From: an uncultured Bacteroidales bacterium
Lineage (GTDB): Bacteria > Bacteroidota > Bacteroidia > Bacteroidales > UBA932
NCBI GenBank assembly: GCA_946999645.1
Contig: CAMQDS010000003.1
Location: 61,155-125,154 of the forward strand
Direction of reading: 5' to 3'
Length of the DNA: 64,000 bases
Shown: positions 1-7,603 of the stretch, piece after piece
Layout: the number at the start of each line of letters is the position of its first letter
How positions within the stretch are numbered: the first letter of the stretch is position 1
Notes under the pieces: model-generated
Seen by the model: the letters and a program-made list of their open reading frames with translations, nothing else
What the model was told of the DNA's origin: nothing
The model's database searches: none
Translations under genes and position numbers: made by a program

Positions 1-42
1 TTCTTTGTCTTTATCCTTGAATTATTTTGAGAATATAAAACA

Positions 43-67
43 TTGCCTGTAAAAAAGATACAGGCAA
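43..67 (-). terminator. Possible terminator hairpin after the yqgF-def-phosphomutase operon
   Basis: An 8-bp perfect inverted repeat (TTGCCTGT / ACAGGCAA) with a 9-nt A/T loop lies about 50 nt beyond the phosphomutase stop codon. Read on the minus strand the stem is followed by TGTTTTA, an imperfect U-tract. Position fits the end of the minus-strand operon, but the tract is weak. Confidence 0.4.
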
Positions 68-117
68 GTATCCATAAATATTTTAGTTTCATTCTGACTT
101 ACTGATTAATAAGTAGA

Positions 118-1476
118 CTACCTCGTACCTCCAAATTGTTTAGAAATTATTTCTTCCACCTTTGAAACCTTACTGTCCAAAAGATCTTTAGATTCAGCCT
201 CACAGATGAAACGCAGATACGGTTCTGTATTGGAAGGTCTGATATTAAACCACCATGTAGGAAATTCTACCCTATAGCCATCAAAATCCATCTCTGCAGT
301 AGGCTTTTGTTCATTTATAAAATAGTCGCGAACAGCATTCATAGCCCCTAACTTATCATTGACACGGAAATTAATTTCGCCAGAGTTCTGATAACGAGCG
401 ATCTTTGCAATAAGTTCACTTAAAGTAACTCCTTTTTTCTTCATGGCTGCAACTACTCTCAGTACGATAAGAGAAGCAAGTATACCACTATCAGAATAGA
501 AGAAATCACGGAAATAATAATGACCTGCAAGCTCCCCACCCCACAAACCATCAAGCTCACGGAGTTTTACCGCCGCATTTGCACGCCCTACTTTCCAAGT
601 TTCAACACGACAGCCCATAGGTGCAAGATATTCACCTATAGCCTTGGAACTTCTTATGTCTTGGAGAACAATCCCCTTTTCGCCTCTTTCATCCACAAAA
701 TAGTGACCGAGAAGAGCTATAATAAGATCCGGAGCTATAAACCTTCCTTTTTCATCGACAAACATAACTCTGTCTGCATCACCATCATATATAACCCCAA
801 CATCGGCTTTCTTTTCTTTTACAAGATTTTCCAAAGCCACTACATTGTCATGTATAAGCGGATTAGGTTCATGATTTGGAAAAGTTCCATCCAAATTATC
901 ATAAATATAAGCCGGTTCTTTTCCAAAAATATCATGTGCAAGCAATGATGCCATACCGTTTGACAAATCAAAGGCTATATTCAAACAAGACAAATCCCCC
1001 TTATATTTTTTTAAGAAATTCAGATAATCCTGCTTTATATCATTATTATAAACCTTACCTTTCTTTTCTACAGGGACTATAGGCTTGCCTTCATCAATCC
1101 AAGCCTTTATCTGTCCGAGACCTGATTCCAATCCAACGGGAAGAGCATTTTCCCTTGATACTTTCAACCCGTTATATTCCTTAGGATTATGAGATGCGGT
1201 TATCTGTACAGAGGCTTTAAATCCATAATTTGCTGTACCGAAATAAACCATAGGAGTGGTACTTAGACCAATATCATAAACATCAGCTCCTGCATCGGTT
1301 ATACCTTTCAAAAGCCATTCATGTATTTCATCGGATGAAGTCCTGCAGTCACGACCTACCAGAACTTTATCGGCAGAAAGAAGTTCAGGAAGAAAAAATC
1401 CTATCTTGTAAACTGTGGTTTTATCAAAATCGACATTATAGATTCCTCTAACATCGTATGCGTGAAAAGCTCCCAT
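118..1476 (-). CDS. Phosphomannomutase/phosphoglucomutase family protein
   Basis: Alpha-D-phosphohexomutase of 452 aa that interconverts hexose 6- and 1-phosphates in the cytoplasm for nucleotide-sugar supply. The phosphoserine loop TASHNP is present (Ser95), as are the metal-binding loop DGDADR (residues 231-236) and the C-terminal phosphate-binding motif RPSNTEPYLR. Length and motif order are typical of the ManB/AlgC/PMM-PGM group; glucose versus mannose preference cannot be read from sequence. It starts 8 nt after the def stop codon, so it is the last gene of a yqgF-def-phosphomutase operon. Family assignment is secure. Confidence 0.93.
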   Translation of the reverse strand: MGAFHAYDVRGIYNVDFDKTTVYKIGFFLPELLSADKVLVGRDCRTSSDEIHEWLLKGITDAGADVYDIGLSTTPMVYFGTANYGFKASVQITASHNPKEYNGLKVSRENALPVGLESGLGQIKAWIDEGKPIVPVEKKGKVYNNDIKQDYLNFLKKYKGDLSCLNIAFDLSNGMASLLAHDIFGKEPAYIYDNLDGTFPNHEPNPLIHDNVVALENLVKEKKADVGVIYDGDADRVMFVDEKGRFIAPDLIIALLGHYFVDERGEKGIVLQDIRSSKAIGEYLAPMGCRVETWKVGRANAAVKLRELDGLWGGELAGHYYFRDFFYSDSGILASLIVLRVVAAMKKKGVTLSELIAKIARYQNSGEINFRVNDKLGAMNAVRDYFINEQKPTAEMDFDGYRVEFPTWWFNIRPSNTEPYLRFICEAESKDLLDSKVSKVEEIISKQFGGTR

Positions 1477-1484
1477 ATCTGTTA

Positions 1485-2042
1485 TTATTTAATAAGTTTA
1501 GTTTTATAGTGTGCAGACACCTTTCCTTTTGAGATGTTTGCTAATTTTTTGGTTATCATTTTCTTTCTAATTGGAGCAACCCTATCAATGAATAAGTTAC
1601 CATCCAAATGAGACATTTCATGTTGTATCATACGACAAGCAAACTTGTCAAAAGTTTCAGTTACTTTTTCTAAGTTCTCGTTGTAATATTCAACTGTCAT
1701 ACTTGAAGGTCTTCTCACGTCAGCAAATATCCCAGGCACACTCAAACAACCTTCATTGTACTCACAAGTCTGTTTACTCTCTTCTATAACAACAGGGTTA
1801 ATCAAAGTACGTTTAAAATCTTTCAGATAGTCATATACATCCGTCATCACAGTACCGTCGACAATTATCACCCTTTTGGATACGCCTATCTGAGGAGCTG
1901 CAAGTCCACAACCATCAGCCTCTGCCAATGTATCCTTCAGGTCTGTAACTAACTCCTTTATTTGTTCTTTTTCAGAAATATCAGCCTCCTCTGCACGTTT
2001 TCTAAGTACTTCAGAGCCATATAAATATATTGGTTGCACCAT
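1485..2042 (-). CDS. def: Peptide deformylase
   Basis: Metalloenzyme of 185 aa that removes the N-formyl group from nascent proteins. All three signature motifs are present: GCGLAAPQIG (residues 44-53), EGCLS with metal ligand Cys99, and HEMSH (141-145) with ligands His141/His145 and catalytic Glu142. The C-terminus carries a basic tail that varies in this family. It lies 7 nt downstream of yqgF and 8 nt upstream of the phosphomutase gene on the same strand, so the three are probably co-transcribed. No anomaly was seen. Confidence 0.96.
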   Translation of the reverse strand: MVQPIYLYGSEVLRKRAEEADISEKEQIKELVTDLKDTLAEADGCGLAAPQIGVSKRVIIVDGTVMTDVYDYLKDFKRTLINPVVIEESKQTCEYNEGCLSVPGIFADVRRPSSMTVEYYNENLEKVTETFDKFACRMIQHEMSHLDGNLFIDRVAPIRKKMITKKLANISKGKVSAHYKTKLIK

Positions 2043-2049
2043 AATAATC

Positions 2050-2550
2050 TTATCTTTTTTTGTTTCCTATGCGAGAAACCTTTCGTGACTTCGTAGAAGG
2101 AGGATTTACAAAACCTATGCCACCCGTCAAAGGCTTACTATTATTTTTATCCATATAACTTTGCAGAATTATGGCAGCGCTTATCTTATCCACTGAAGCC
2201 TTATTCCTTCTATCAGCCGCCTTCATTCCTCCATCAATCATTGCTCTATGAGCCAATACAGAAGTAAACCTTTCATCCTCAAGAATAATAGGAATCTCCG
2301 GGAAAGCTTTTTTAAGAGATTTCAAAAAGATTTCCACATCTTTTGCCGCTTCAGAAGGAGAATTATCCATATTTTTAGGATAACCAACAACAAATCTTAC
2401 TATGGTCTCATTCTCAGCATAGTTTTTGAGATAATCTATTATCTTTGCAGAATGTACGGTTTCGAGTGCGGACGCGAAGATTTGCAACGGATCGCTTACA
2501 GCAAGCCCCGTCCTTTTTCGTCCGTAATCTATTCCTATTATTCTATCCAT
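2050..2550 (-). CDS. ruvX: YqgF/RuvX-family Holliday junction resolvase-like nuclease
   Basis: RNase H-fold protein of 166 aa of the YqgF/RuvX family, known for pre-16S rRNA 5' end maturation and proposed to resolve Holliday junctions. The N-terminal motif IGIDYGRKRTG carries the first catalytic Asp. VVGYP and DERFT follow, and the final acidic residue lies in SVDKISAAI. A basic C-terminal extension of about 25 residues ends in RIGNKKR. First gene of the operon with def. A -7 element sits only about 5 nt upstream of the ATG, so the mRNA may be leaderless or nearly so. Confidence 0.92.
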   Translation of the reverse strand: MDRIIGIDYGRKRTGLAVSDPLQIFASALETVHSAKIIDYLKNYAENETIVRFVVGYPKNMDNSPSEAAKDVEIFLKSLKKAFPEIPIILEDERFTSVLAHRAMIDGGMKAADRRNKASVDKISAAIILQSYMDKNNSKPLTGGIGFVNPPSTKSRKVSRIGNKKR

Positions 2551-2555
2551 TTAGA

Positions 2556-2563
2556 CAAAGTTA
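2556..2563 (-). promoter_or_regulatory. -7 promoter element for ruvX-def operon
   Basis: TAACTTTG on the minus strand matches the Bacteroidota -7 consensus TAnnTTTG exactly. Its 3' edge is 5 nt from the ruvX ATG. A TTTG lies 23 nt upstream, a little further than the usual 19-21, so the -33 element is uncertain. Confidence 0.5.
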
Positions 2564-2582
2564 CAATAAAATTGATAGATGA

Positions 2583-3431
2583 ATGGCAAAAAATGATAAA
2601 GAATATAAAGTAAAAAGATTAAGGATTTCCTTAATAGACGATGACACACATAAACAATTGTGGATAATGAAATTCACAAGAGGCGGTCTGATACTGACTT
2701 TATTATCTACAATAGCCTCAATACTTGCAATTTCGTTTGTACTTTTTGCCTTTACTCCTCTTAAATTAATTATTCCAGGCTATCCTGATGCCCATGTCAG
2801 AAGAACAGAAATTCAAACTGCCCTGCGGTTGGACTCTTTGGAAAAAGTTATTATGAAGTGGGAATTTTATGCTGAAAATCTTCGTCATACCCTAAGCGGT
2901 GAAGCCCCTGTACATATTGATAGTATAATTAAACGTTATACATCTCATACAGACACCATAAAAAATAAAAAAAATCTTCATAACAGAGATTCTGTATTAA
3001 GAAAAGAAGCGGAGAGAGAAGAACAAACCAGTCTTACAGAAAAGAAAAGAGAAATGCCGATAGAAGGAGTGCATTTTTTTGTGCCTCTTAAAGGTGTTAT
3101 TTCTGAAAAATATGATCCTGCAGGACATCCTTATATTGACATAACAGCCCCTGCCAATTCCGTTGTAATGGCTGTATTGGATGGGACGATTATTGGTGCA
3201 GAGTGGAGCGATGATAGCGGATACACAATACAAATACAACACTCAAACAATCTTATATCCGTATACAAATATAATCAGACACTTTTGAAGTACCGTGGAG
3301 AAAAAGTAGCAGCAGGTACTCCGATTGCACTTACAGGTAACTTCGGGTCAAAAGGTAAGGGAGAAAGGTTGCATTTTGAACTTTGGTATAAGGGTACAGC
3401 AATAGACCCCGAAAAATATATAAATTTCTAA
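2583..3431 (+). CDS. Membrane-anchored M23 peptidase-like protein, catalytically degenerate
   Basis: Protein of 282 aa with a short basic cytoplasmic start, one membrane segment (about residues 34-58), a polar linker and a C-terminal LytM/M23 fold (about 165-282). Zinc ligands equivalent to HxxxD are kept (His182, Asp186), as is the last ligand in LHFE (His264). The first His of the usual HxH is Arg262, and the usual Tyr-x-His catalytic motif reads YKY (228-230). It may therefore bind the cell wall or activate an amidase rather than cut, as EnvC-like proteins do; that is inference. The stop codon overlaps the dxr start by 1 nt, so the genes are translationally coupled. Confidence 0.82.
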   Translation: MAKNDKEYKVKRLRISLIDDDTHKQLWIMKFTRGGLILTLLSTIASILAISFVLFAFTPLKLIIPGYPDAHVRRTEIQTALRLDSLEKVIMKWEFYAENLRHTLSGEAPVHIDSIIKRYTSHTDTIKNKKNLHNRDSVLRKEAEREEQTSLTEKKREMPIEGVHFFVPLKGVISEKYDPAGHPYIDITAPANSVVMAVLDGTIIGAEWSDDSGYTIQIQHSNNLISVYKYNQTLLKYRGEKVAAGTPIALTGNFGSKGKGERLHFELWYKGTAIDPEKYINF

Positions 3432-4597
3432 TGGAAAAAAGACATATAGCAATTCTCGGCTCTACAGGTTCCATTGGCCAACAGGCTTTAGATGTAGTTC
3501 GACAACACAGAGAACTTTTTGAAATAGAATTACTTACAGCTCTAAATAGTTCAGAACTTTTAGTTAGGCAGGCTATAGAGTTTGATGCTAATGCAGTTGT
3601 AATATGTAACAAAGAAAAGTACAATGAAGTAAACGAAGCTCTAATGCCGCACGGGGTGAAAGTTTTTTGCGGAGAAGACTCTATGTGCGAATTAGCGGCA
3701 GGAGACAATGTCGATATGGTTCTTACGGCACTTGTTGGTTTCAGCGGTTTGCGTCCTACAATTACTGCAATCAAAGCAGGGAAAACTATAGCCCTTGCAA
3801 ACAAAGAAACTTTAGTGGCAGCTGGAGGTATTGTAATGGCACTTTCACAAAAATATGAGGCTCCTATATTACCAGTAGATTCTGAACATTCTGCTATATT
3901 TCAGTGCCTTATGGGTGCCGCAGGTAACAATATCCGCAAAATTCATTTGACTGCATCAGGAGGACCGTTTAGGCTATGGAACAGAGAACAAATCTCTCAT
4001 GCTACATATAAGGATGCCCTAAAACATCCCAAATGGAACATGGGAGCAAAAATAACAATTGACTCTGCTACTATGATGAACAAAGGTTTTGAGATGATTG
4101 AAGCCAAATGGTTGTTTAATACTAAACCAGAAGATATAAATATAGTAGTACATCCACAGTCGATAATCCATTCCATGGTTGAATATGAAGATGGGGCCGT
4201 TATAGCACAGATGGGATGGCCTGATATGAGAGAACCCATACAGTTCGCCCTTACTTTTCCACAAAGAATGAGTTTAAATAACAAAAAGTTGGATTTTACA
4301 GATTTAGGTGAACTTACATTTGAAAAACCAGATATGGAAAAATTCCCATGCCTTTCTATAGCTTTTAAAGCCGCAGAAAGAGGAGGAAATATTCCTTGTG
4401 CTATGAATGCAGCTAATGAAATTGCCGTAGATGCATTTCTTAATGAGAAAATAAGATTTTTCGATATTTCAGAAATAATTGATTCTGTAATTAAAGAAAC
4501 GGACTATATAAAAAATCCGACAATAGATGATATTATGAATACAAATGCACTCGCCAGAAAACAAGCGATACAAATCATACAAAGCATAAATAAATAA
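3431..4597 (+). CDS. dxr: 1-deoxy-D-xylulose 5-phosphate reductoisomerase
   Basis: Enzyme of 388 aa for the second step of the MEP isoprenoid pathway: NADPH-dependent rearrangement and reduction of DXP to MEP. The N-terminal Rossmann motif is GSTGSIGQQ. The central active site shows PVDSEHSAIFQ, and the substrate loop has ASGGPFR followed by HPKWNMGAKI. Full family length. It overlaps the M23 gene and rseP by 1 nt on each side (TAATG-type junctions), so expression is tightly coupled. Its product feeds the undecaprenyl carrier made by UppS (16649-17371) and used by MraY/MurG in this window. Confidence 0.97.
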   Translation: MEKRHIAILGSTGSIGQQALDVVRQHRELFEIELLTALNSSELLVRQAIEFDANAVVICNKEKYNEVNEALMPHGVKVFCGEDSMCELAAGDNVDMVLTALVGFSGLRPTITAIKAGKTIALANKETLVAAGGIVMALSQKYEAPILPVDSEHSAIFQCLMGAAGNNIRKIHLTASGGPFRLWNREQISHATYKDALKHPKWNMGAKITIDSATMMNKGFEMIEAKWLFNTKPEDINIVVHPQSIIHSMVEYEDGAVIAQMGWPDMREPIQFALTFPQRMSLNNKKLDFTDLGELTFEKPDMEKFPCLSIAFKAAERGGNIPCAMNAANEIAVDAFLNEKIRFFDISEIIDSVIKETDYIKNPTIDDIMNTNALARKQAIQIIQSINK

Positions 4598-5937
4598 TGA
4601 CTATAGTTTTAATTAAAATAATCCAAGTAATAATAGCATTATCAGTACTTATCCTTATCCACGAAACAGGGCATTTTACTTTTGCCAAACTGTTCAAGAT
4701 AAGAGTAGATAAGTTTTTTCTTTTTTTCGATACTGGTGGATTTAAATTACTTAGTACAAAAAGCGGATGGTTTTCAAAACTTTTTCCGCTATTTAAAAAT
4801 TCTGAAACAGAATATGGAATAGGCTGGCTACCACTCGGAGGTTATTGCAAAATAAACGGTATGATAGATGAATCTTTTGATACATCCAACCTCAAAGAAG
4901 AGCCAAAGCCTTGGGAATTTCGAGTTAAACCTGCATGGCAGAGACTGTTAGTAATGGTAGGTGGTGTATTATACAATTTTATTTTTGCAATTTTACTATT
5001 CATCTGCATTCTATGGATATGGGATAAAACATATATAAAGAACTCAGACATAAGCATATACGCAAGTCCTCTTGCAGAAGAAATGGGCTTTAAGACAGGA
5101 GATAAAATTTTAAAACTGGACGACTATACTCCCGACGATTTCGGTGCAATTCAAGCCGATATAGTTAGAAAAGATATACGGAAAGTTCAGGTTTTAAGAG
5201 GGACTGATACATTAGACATTTACATAGATCGCAATCTTATTTCAAAAATATTAAACACGCCTGAGATGTTCTCAATAGCGGTTCCTTTTGTAGTAGACAC
5301 AATTCCTACAATGTCGCCCAATTACAATAAAGGACTCCTCAAGGGGGACAAAATTATAGCTATAGACGGTAAACAAATAAGATTTGTTCAAGACTCAAAA
5401 CCGATTTTACAGGCTCATCCAACGGAGAAGTTTTCAGCCACAGTGGTTAGAGGCAATGATACTCTCTCGATGCCACTAAGCACCGATTCACTAGGCAGAG
5501 CTTTGATATATGCACAAATTCCTGGCATAGTTAAAAAAGAGTACAATGCCTTAACAGCAATACCTGCAGGCATAAAAATGACCTCTACTACTATTTCAGA
5601 CTACCTCAAAGACTTAAAAATGGTTGCATCTCCAAGCACAGGAGCTTACAAGTCTGTTGGAAGTTTTATATCAATAGGACAAGCCTTTCCTGGGACATGG
5701 GATTGGTATCGTTTTCTCTATATGCTATCTATGCTGTCAATTATGCTTGGGGTGATGAACCTTCTGCCTATTCCTGCCCTTGATGGCGGTCATATATTAT
5801 TTACATTATATGAAATGGTATCTGGGAAAAAGCCGAGTGATAAATTCCTCGTAGTCGCACAAGCTGTCGGTATGGTAATTCTACTCGGGCTTTTAATATT
5901 AGCTTTTGGAAATGATATCGGACGTCTTATACACTAA
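4597..5937 (+). CDS. rseP: RseP-family site-2 intramembrane zinc protease
   Basis: Polytopic membrane protease of 446 aa. The zinc motif HETGH (residues 22-26) lies in the first membrane helix, and the second metal-ligand region NLLPIPALDGGH is in a C-terminal helix. The centre (about 150-340) is a PDZ-containing extracytoplasmic region. Family members cut anti-sigma factors or remnant signal peptides within the membrane; the substrate here is unknown and no anti-sigma gene is adjacent. Start overlaps the dxr stop by 1 nt. Dxr-rseP adjacency is a conserved bacterial arrangement. Confidence 0.93.
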   Translation: MTIVLIKIIQVIIALSVLILIHETGHFTFAKLFKIRVDKFFLFFDTGGFKLLSTKSGWFSKLFPLFKNSETEYGIGWLPLGGYCKINGMIDESFDTSNLKEEPKPWEFRVKPAWQRLLVMVGGVLYNFIFAILLFICILWIWDKTYIKNSDISIYASPLAEEMGFKTGDKILKLDDYTPDDFGAIQADIVRKDIRKVQVLRGTDTLDIYIDRNLISKILNTPEMFSIAVPFVVDTIPTMSPNYNKGLLKGDKIIAIDGKQIRFVQDSKPILQAHPTEKFSATVVRGNDTLSMPLSTDSLGRALIYAQIPGIVKKEYNALTAIPAGIKMTSTTISDYLKDLKMVASPSTGAYKSVGSFISIGQAFPGTWDWYRFLYMLSMLSIMLGVMNLLPIPALDGGHILFTLYEMVSGKKPSDKFLVVAQAVGMVILLGLLILAFGNDIGRLIH

Positions 5938-5950
5938 AATACATAGGAAT

Positions 5951-6973
5951 ATGAAAAAAATAATTACTTTTTCAGTGATACTTCTGACCTTGATTTCAGC
6001 ATTTGGATGCAAAACAGTGAAACCACTATTACCAAATGTAAGCGGAAAAGCAGGTGAAGTAGTTATTGTAATAGAAAAAACAGCATGGGAAGGAGACCTA
6101 GGAATAGAATTAAGAAAAATTCTTGGTGGGGACTGTCCTTATTTGGCACAAAAAGAACCTCTTTTTTCAATCGCAAATGTGACTCCAGCAGGCTTTACAG
6201 ATATGTTCAAAGTGCATAGAAATATCATAATAATGAACATTAACAAAAAGGTAGAAAATGAAGGAGTAATATATAGAAATAATGTTTGGGCAAGTACCCA
6301 GTGCGTCATGCAGATAAATGCACGAGATAATGCAGAGGCATTGAATATTTTTAAAGAAAATTCAGAAAGAATTACAAACACATTGGAGCAGGCTGAACGT
6401 GACAGGATAATTGCCAACTCAAAATTATACGAAAACATACAAATTGCAGAAGTTGTAAAAGGCATATTCGGTGGCTCTCCACACTTCCCTATAGGATATG
6501 TGCTAAAAAAACAAACTGAAGATTTTGTATGGATTGCTAATGACAAACAGTATTCAATACAGGGTGTTTTTTTGTATAAGTATCCAGCCGCTAAAAATGA
6601 GAACTTCACAGTTAAAAATATAATTGAACATCGCAATGCATTTCTTGAAAAAAATGTTCCTGGAATGTTTGACAACACTTGGATGACTACAAGTAATTAC
6701 ATAACACCTACTGTTGAATTTATCCGTTTCCGTGGAAGGCAATTTGCACAAACAAGGGGCTTTTGGGAAGTTCATAACGACTTTATGGGAGGACCTTTTG
6801 TTTCCCATTCATTCTATAGTCCTGATGGAAAGGATATAATTGTAGCAGAAGCTTTTGTATATGCTCCAAAGTTTGATAAAAGACAGTATTTGAGAGAGGT
6901 AGAGTCAATTATATACTCTTTCGAATGGGACACTACAGCAAATAAATCCACAAAAGTTAAAAATAAGGAGTAG
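5951..6973 (+). CDS. DUF4837-like lipoprotein
   Basis: Predicted lipoprotein of 340 aa with signal MKKIITFSVILL and lipobox ending in AFGC. I chose the ATG directly before this signal peptide; an upstream in-frame extension would bury the signal and overlap rseP. The body resembles the Bacteroidota family DUF4837: an early AWEGDLG segment, an EPLF segment and a RNIIIMNI segment. No catalytic motif is visible and the function is unknown. It begins 13 nt after rseP and probably ends this operon, since a strong promoter follows. Confidence 0.75.
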   Translation: MKKIITFSVILLTLISAFGCKTVKPLLPNVSGKAGEVVIVIEKTAWEGDLGIELRKILGGDCPYLAQKEPLFSIANVTPAGFTDMFKVHRNIIIMNINKKVENEGVIYRNNVWASTQCVMQINARDNAEALNIFKENSERITNTLEQAERDRIIANSKLYENIQIAEVVKGIFGGSPHFPIGYVLKKQTEDFVWIANDKQYSIQGVFLYKYPAAKNENFTVKNIIEHRNAFLEKNVPGMFDNTWMTTSNYITPTVEFIRFRGRQFAQTRGFWEVHNDFMGGPFVSHSFYSPDGKDIIVAEAFVYAPKFDKRQYLREVESIIYSFEWDTTANKSTKVKNKE

Positions 6974-6979
6974 AATTAT

Positions 6980-7010
6980 TTTGTGATAAAAAAAATATTA
7001 CATACCTTTG
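6980..7010 (+). promoter_or_regulatory. Promoter for tRNA-Glu and rpsT
   Basis: Exact Bacteroidota consensus: TTTG at 6980-6983, a 19-nt spacer, and TACCTTTG at 7003-7010. The predicted start of transcription is around 7016, about 24 nt before the mature tRNA. Confidence 0.8.
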
Positions 7011-7039
7011 CAATCCCTTTTTAAGAATATAAGAATGTC

Positions 7040-7111
7040 GGTGGGTTCGTATAACGGTTAGTACTCAAGATTTTCATTCTTGCAATAGGAGTTCGATTCT
7101 CCTACCCACTA
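7040..7111 (+). tRNA. tRNA-Glu (anticodon TTC)
   Basis: Cloverleaf folded by eye. The acceptor GGTGGGT pairs with ACCCACT, with one G-U at the first pair. The anticodon stem CAAGA/TCTTG encloses TTTTCAT, giving anticodon TTC. The T arm is AGGAG-TTCGATT-CTCCT, and the discriminator is A. CCA is not encoded. It is transcribed with rpsT, which starts 23 nt later. Confidence 0.96.
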
Positions 7112-7134
7112 CTAAATATTAAAAAATAATAACA

Positions 7135-7389
7135 ATGGCAAATCACGCAGCTGCAGAAAAAAGCATCAGGCAAAGCGAGACACGTAGATTGCATAATAAA
7201 TATTATGCAAAGACGACGAGGAACGCTATACGCGACATAAGGAAAATAAGCGATAAGGCAACAGCGGAGTCTAATGCTCCAAAGGTTTACGCTATGATAG
7301 ACAAACTTGCAAGAATGGGTGTTATCCATAAAAACAAGGCAGCAAATCTAAAAAGCGGTGTTGCACTTTACATCAATAAGCTTGCGTAA
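7135..7389 (+). CDS. rpsT: 30S ribosomal protein S20
   Basis: Small basic protein of 84 aa that binds 16S rRNA in the 30S subunit. The start [13 protein letters not shown] is the classic S20 N-terminus, and the helical basic body with a C-terminal NKAANLKSG segment is also typical. It sits between tRNA-Glu and a strong terminator, so the transcript is probably a tRNA-rpsT dicistron. No oddity was seen. Confidence 0.97.
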   Translation: MANHAAAEKSIRQSETRRLHNKYYAKTTRNAIRDIRKISDKATAESNAPKVYAMIDKLARMGVIHKNKAANLKSGVALYINKLA

Positions 7390-7408
7390 AGTAATCGTTT
7401 AAAATTTA

Positions 7409-7439
7409 AAAGAGCCGCTAATTAGCAGCTCTTTTTTTT
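7409..7439 (+). terminator. Rho-independent terminator after rpsT
   Basis: AAAGAGC pairs with GCTCTTT around an inner GCTAATTAGC palindrome, and eight T residues follow. This is a textbook intrinsic terminator 20 nt after the rpsT stop. Confidence 0.9.
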
Positions 7440-7451
7440 GCATACAATAAT

Positions 7452-7525
7452 CGGGATGTAGCGCAGTTGGCTAGCGCACTACGTTCGGGACGTAGGGGTC
7501 GTCCGTTCGAGTCGGATCATCCCGA
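7452..7525 (+). tRNA. tRNA-Pro (anticodon CGG)
   Basis: The acceptor CGGGATG pairs with CATCCCG. The anticodon stem CTACG/CGTAG encloses TTCGGGA, giving CGG. The T arm contains GTTCGAGTC, and the discriminator is A without encoded CCA. It lies just past the rpsT terminator and before its own hairpin terminator. Confidence 0.95.
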
Positions 7526-7527
7526 CT

Positions 7528-7565
7528 AAATAAGGGAAAGTATTATATTGTGCTTTCCCTTATTT
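7528..7565 (+). terminator. Terminator hairpin after tRNA-Pro
   Basis: A 13-bp perfect stem (AAATAAGGGAAAG / CTTTCCCTTATTT) begins 3 nt after the tRNA. A/T pairs at its base could serve as the U-tract. It argues against a start for the next gene inside this hairpin. Confidence 0.75.
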
Positions 7566-7603
7566 GGTGTCATTGCAAATCAAACTATAGAGAAATATTA
7601 AAC

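Noticed and set aside
520..948. 142-codon plus-strand frame inside the phosphomutase gene
   Set aside because: It is opposite the well-conserved phosphomutase catalytic regions and has no protein-like features.
3331..3804. 157-codon open frame antisense across the M23-dxr junction
   Set aside because: Both plus-strand genes are clear by motif; the shadow covers parts of both and has no domain.
6139..6678. 179-codon open frame antisense to the DUF4837-like gene
   Set aside because: The plus-strand gene has a signal peptide and family resemblance; the antisense frame reads like low-complexity Phe/Ile/Ser sequence without features.
7550..7603. Upstream start for the beta-barrel gene
   Set aside because: It would begin inside the tRNA-Pro terminator stem and hide the signal peptide behind 18 extra residues.
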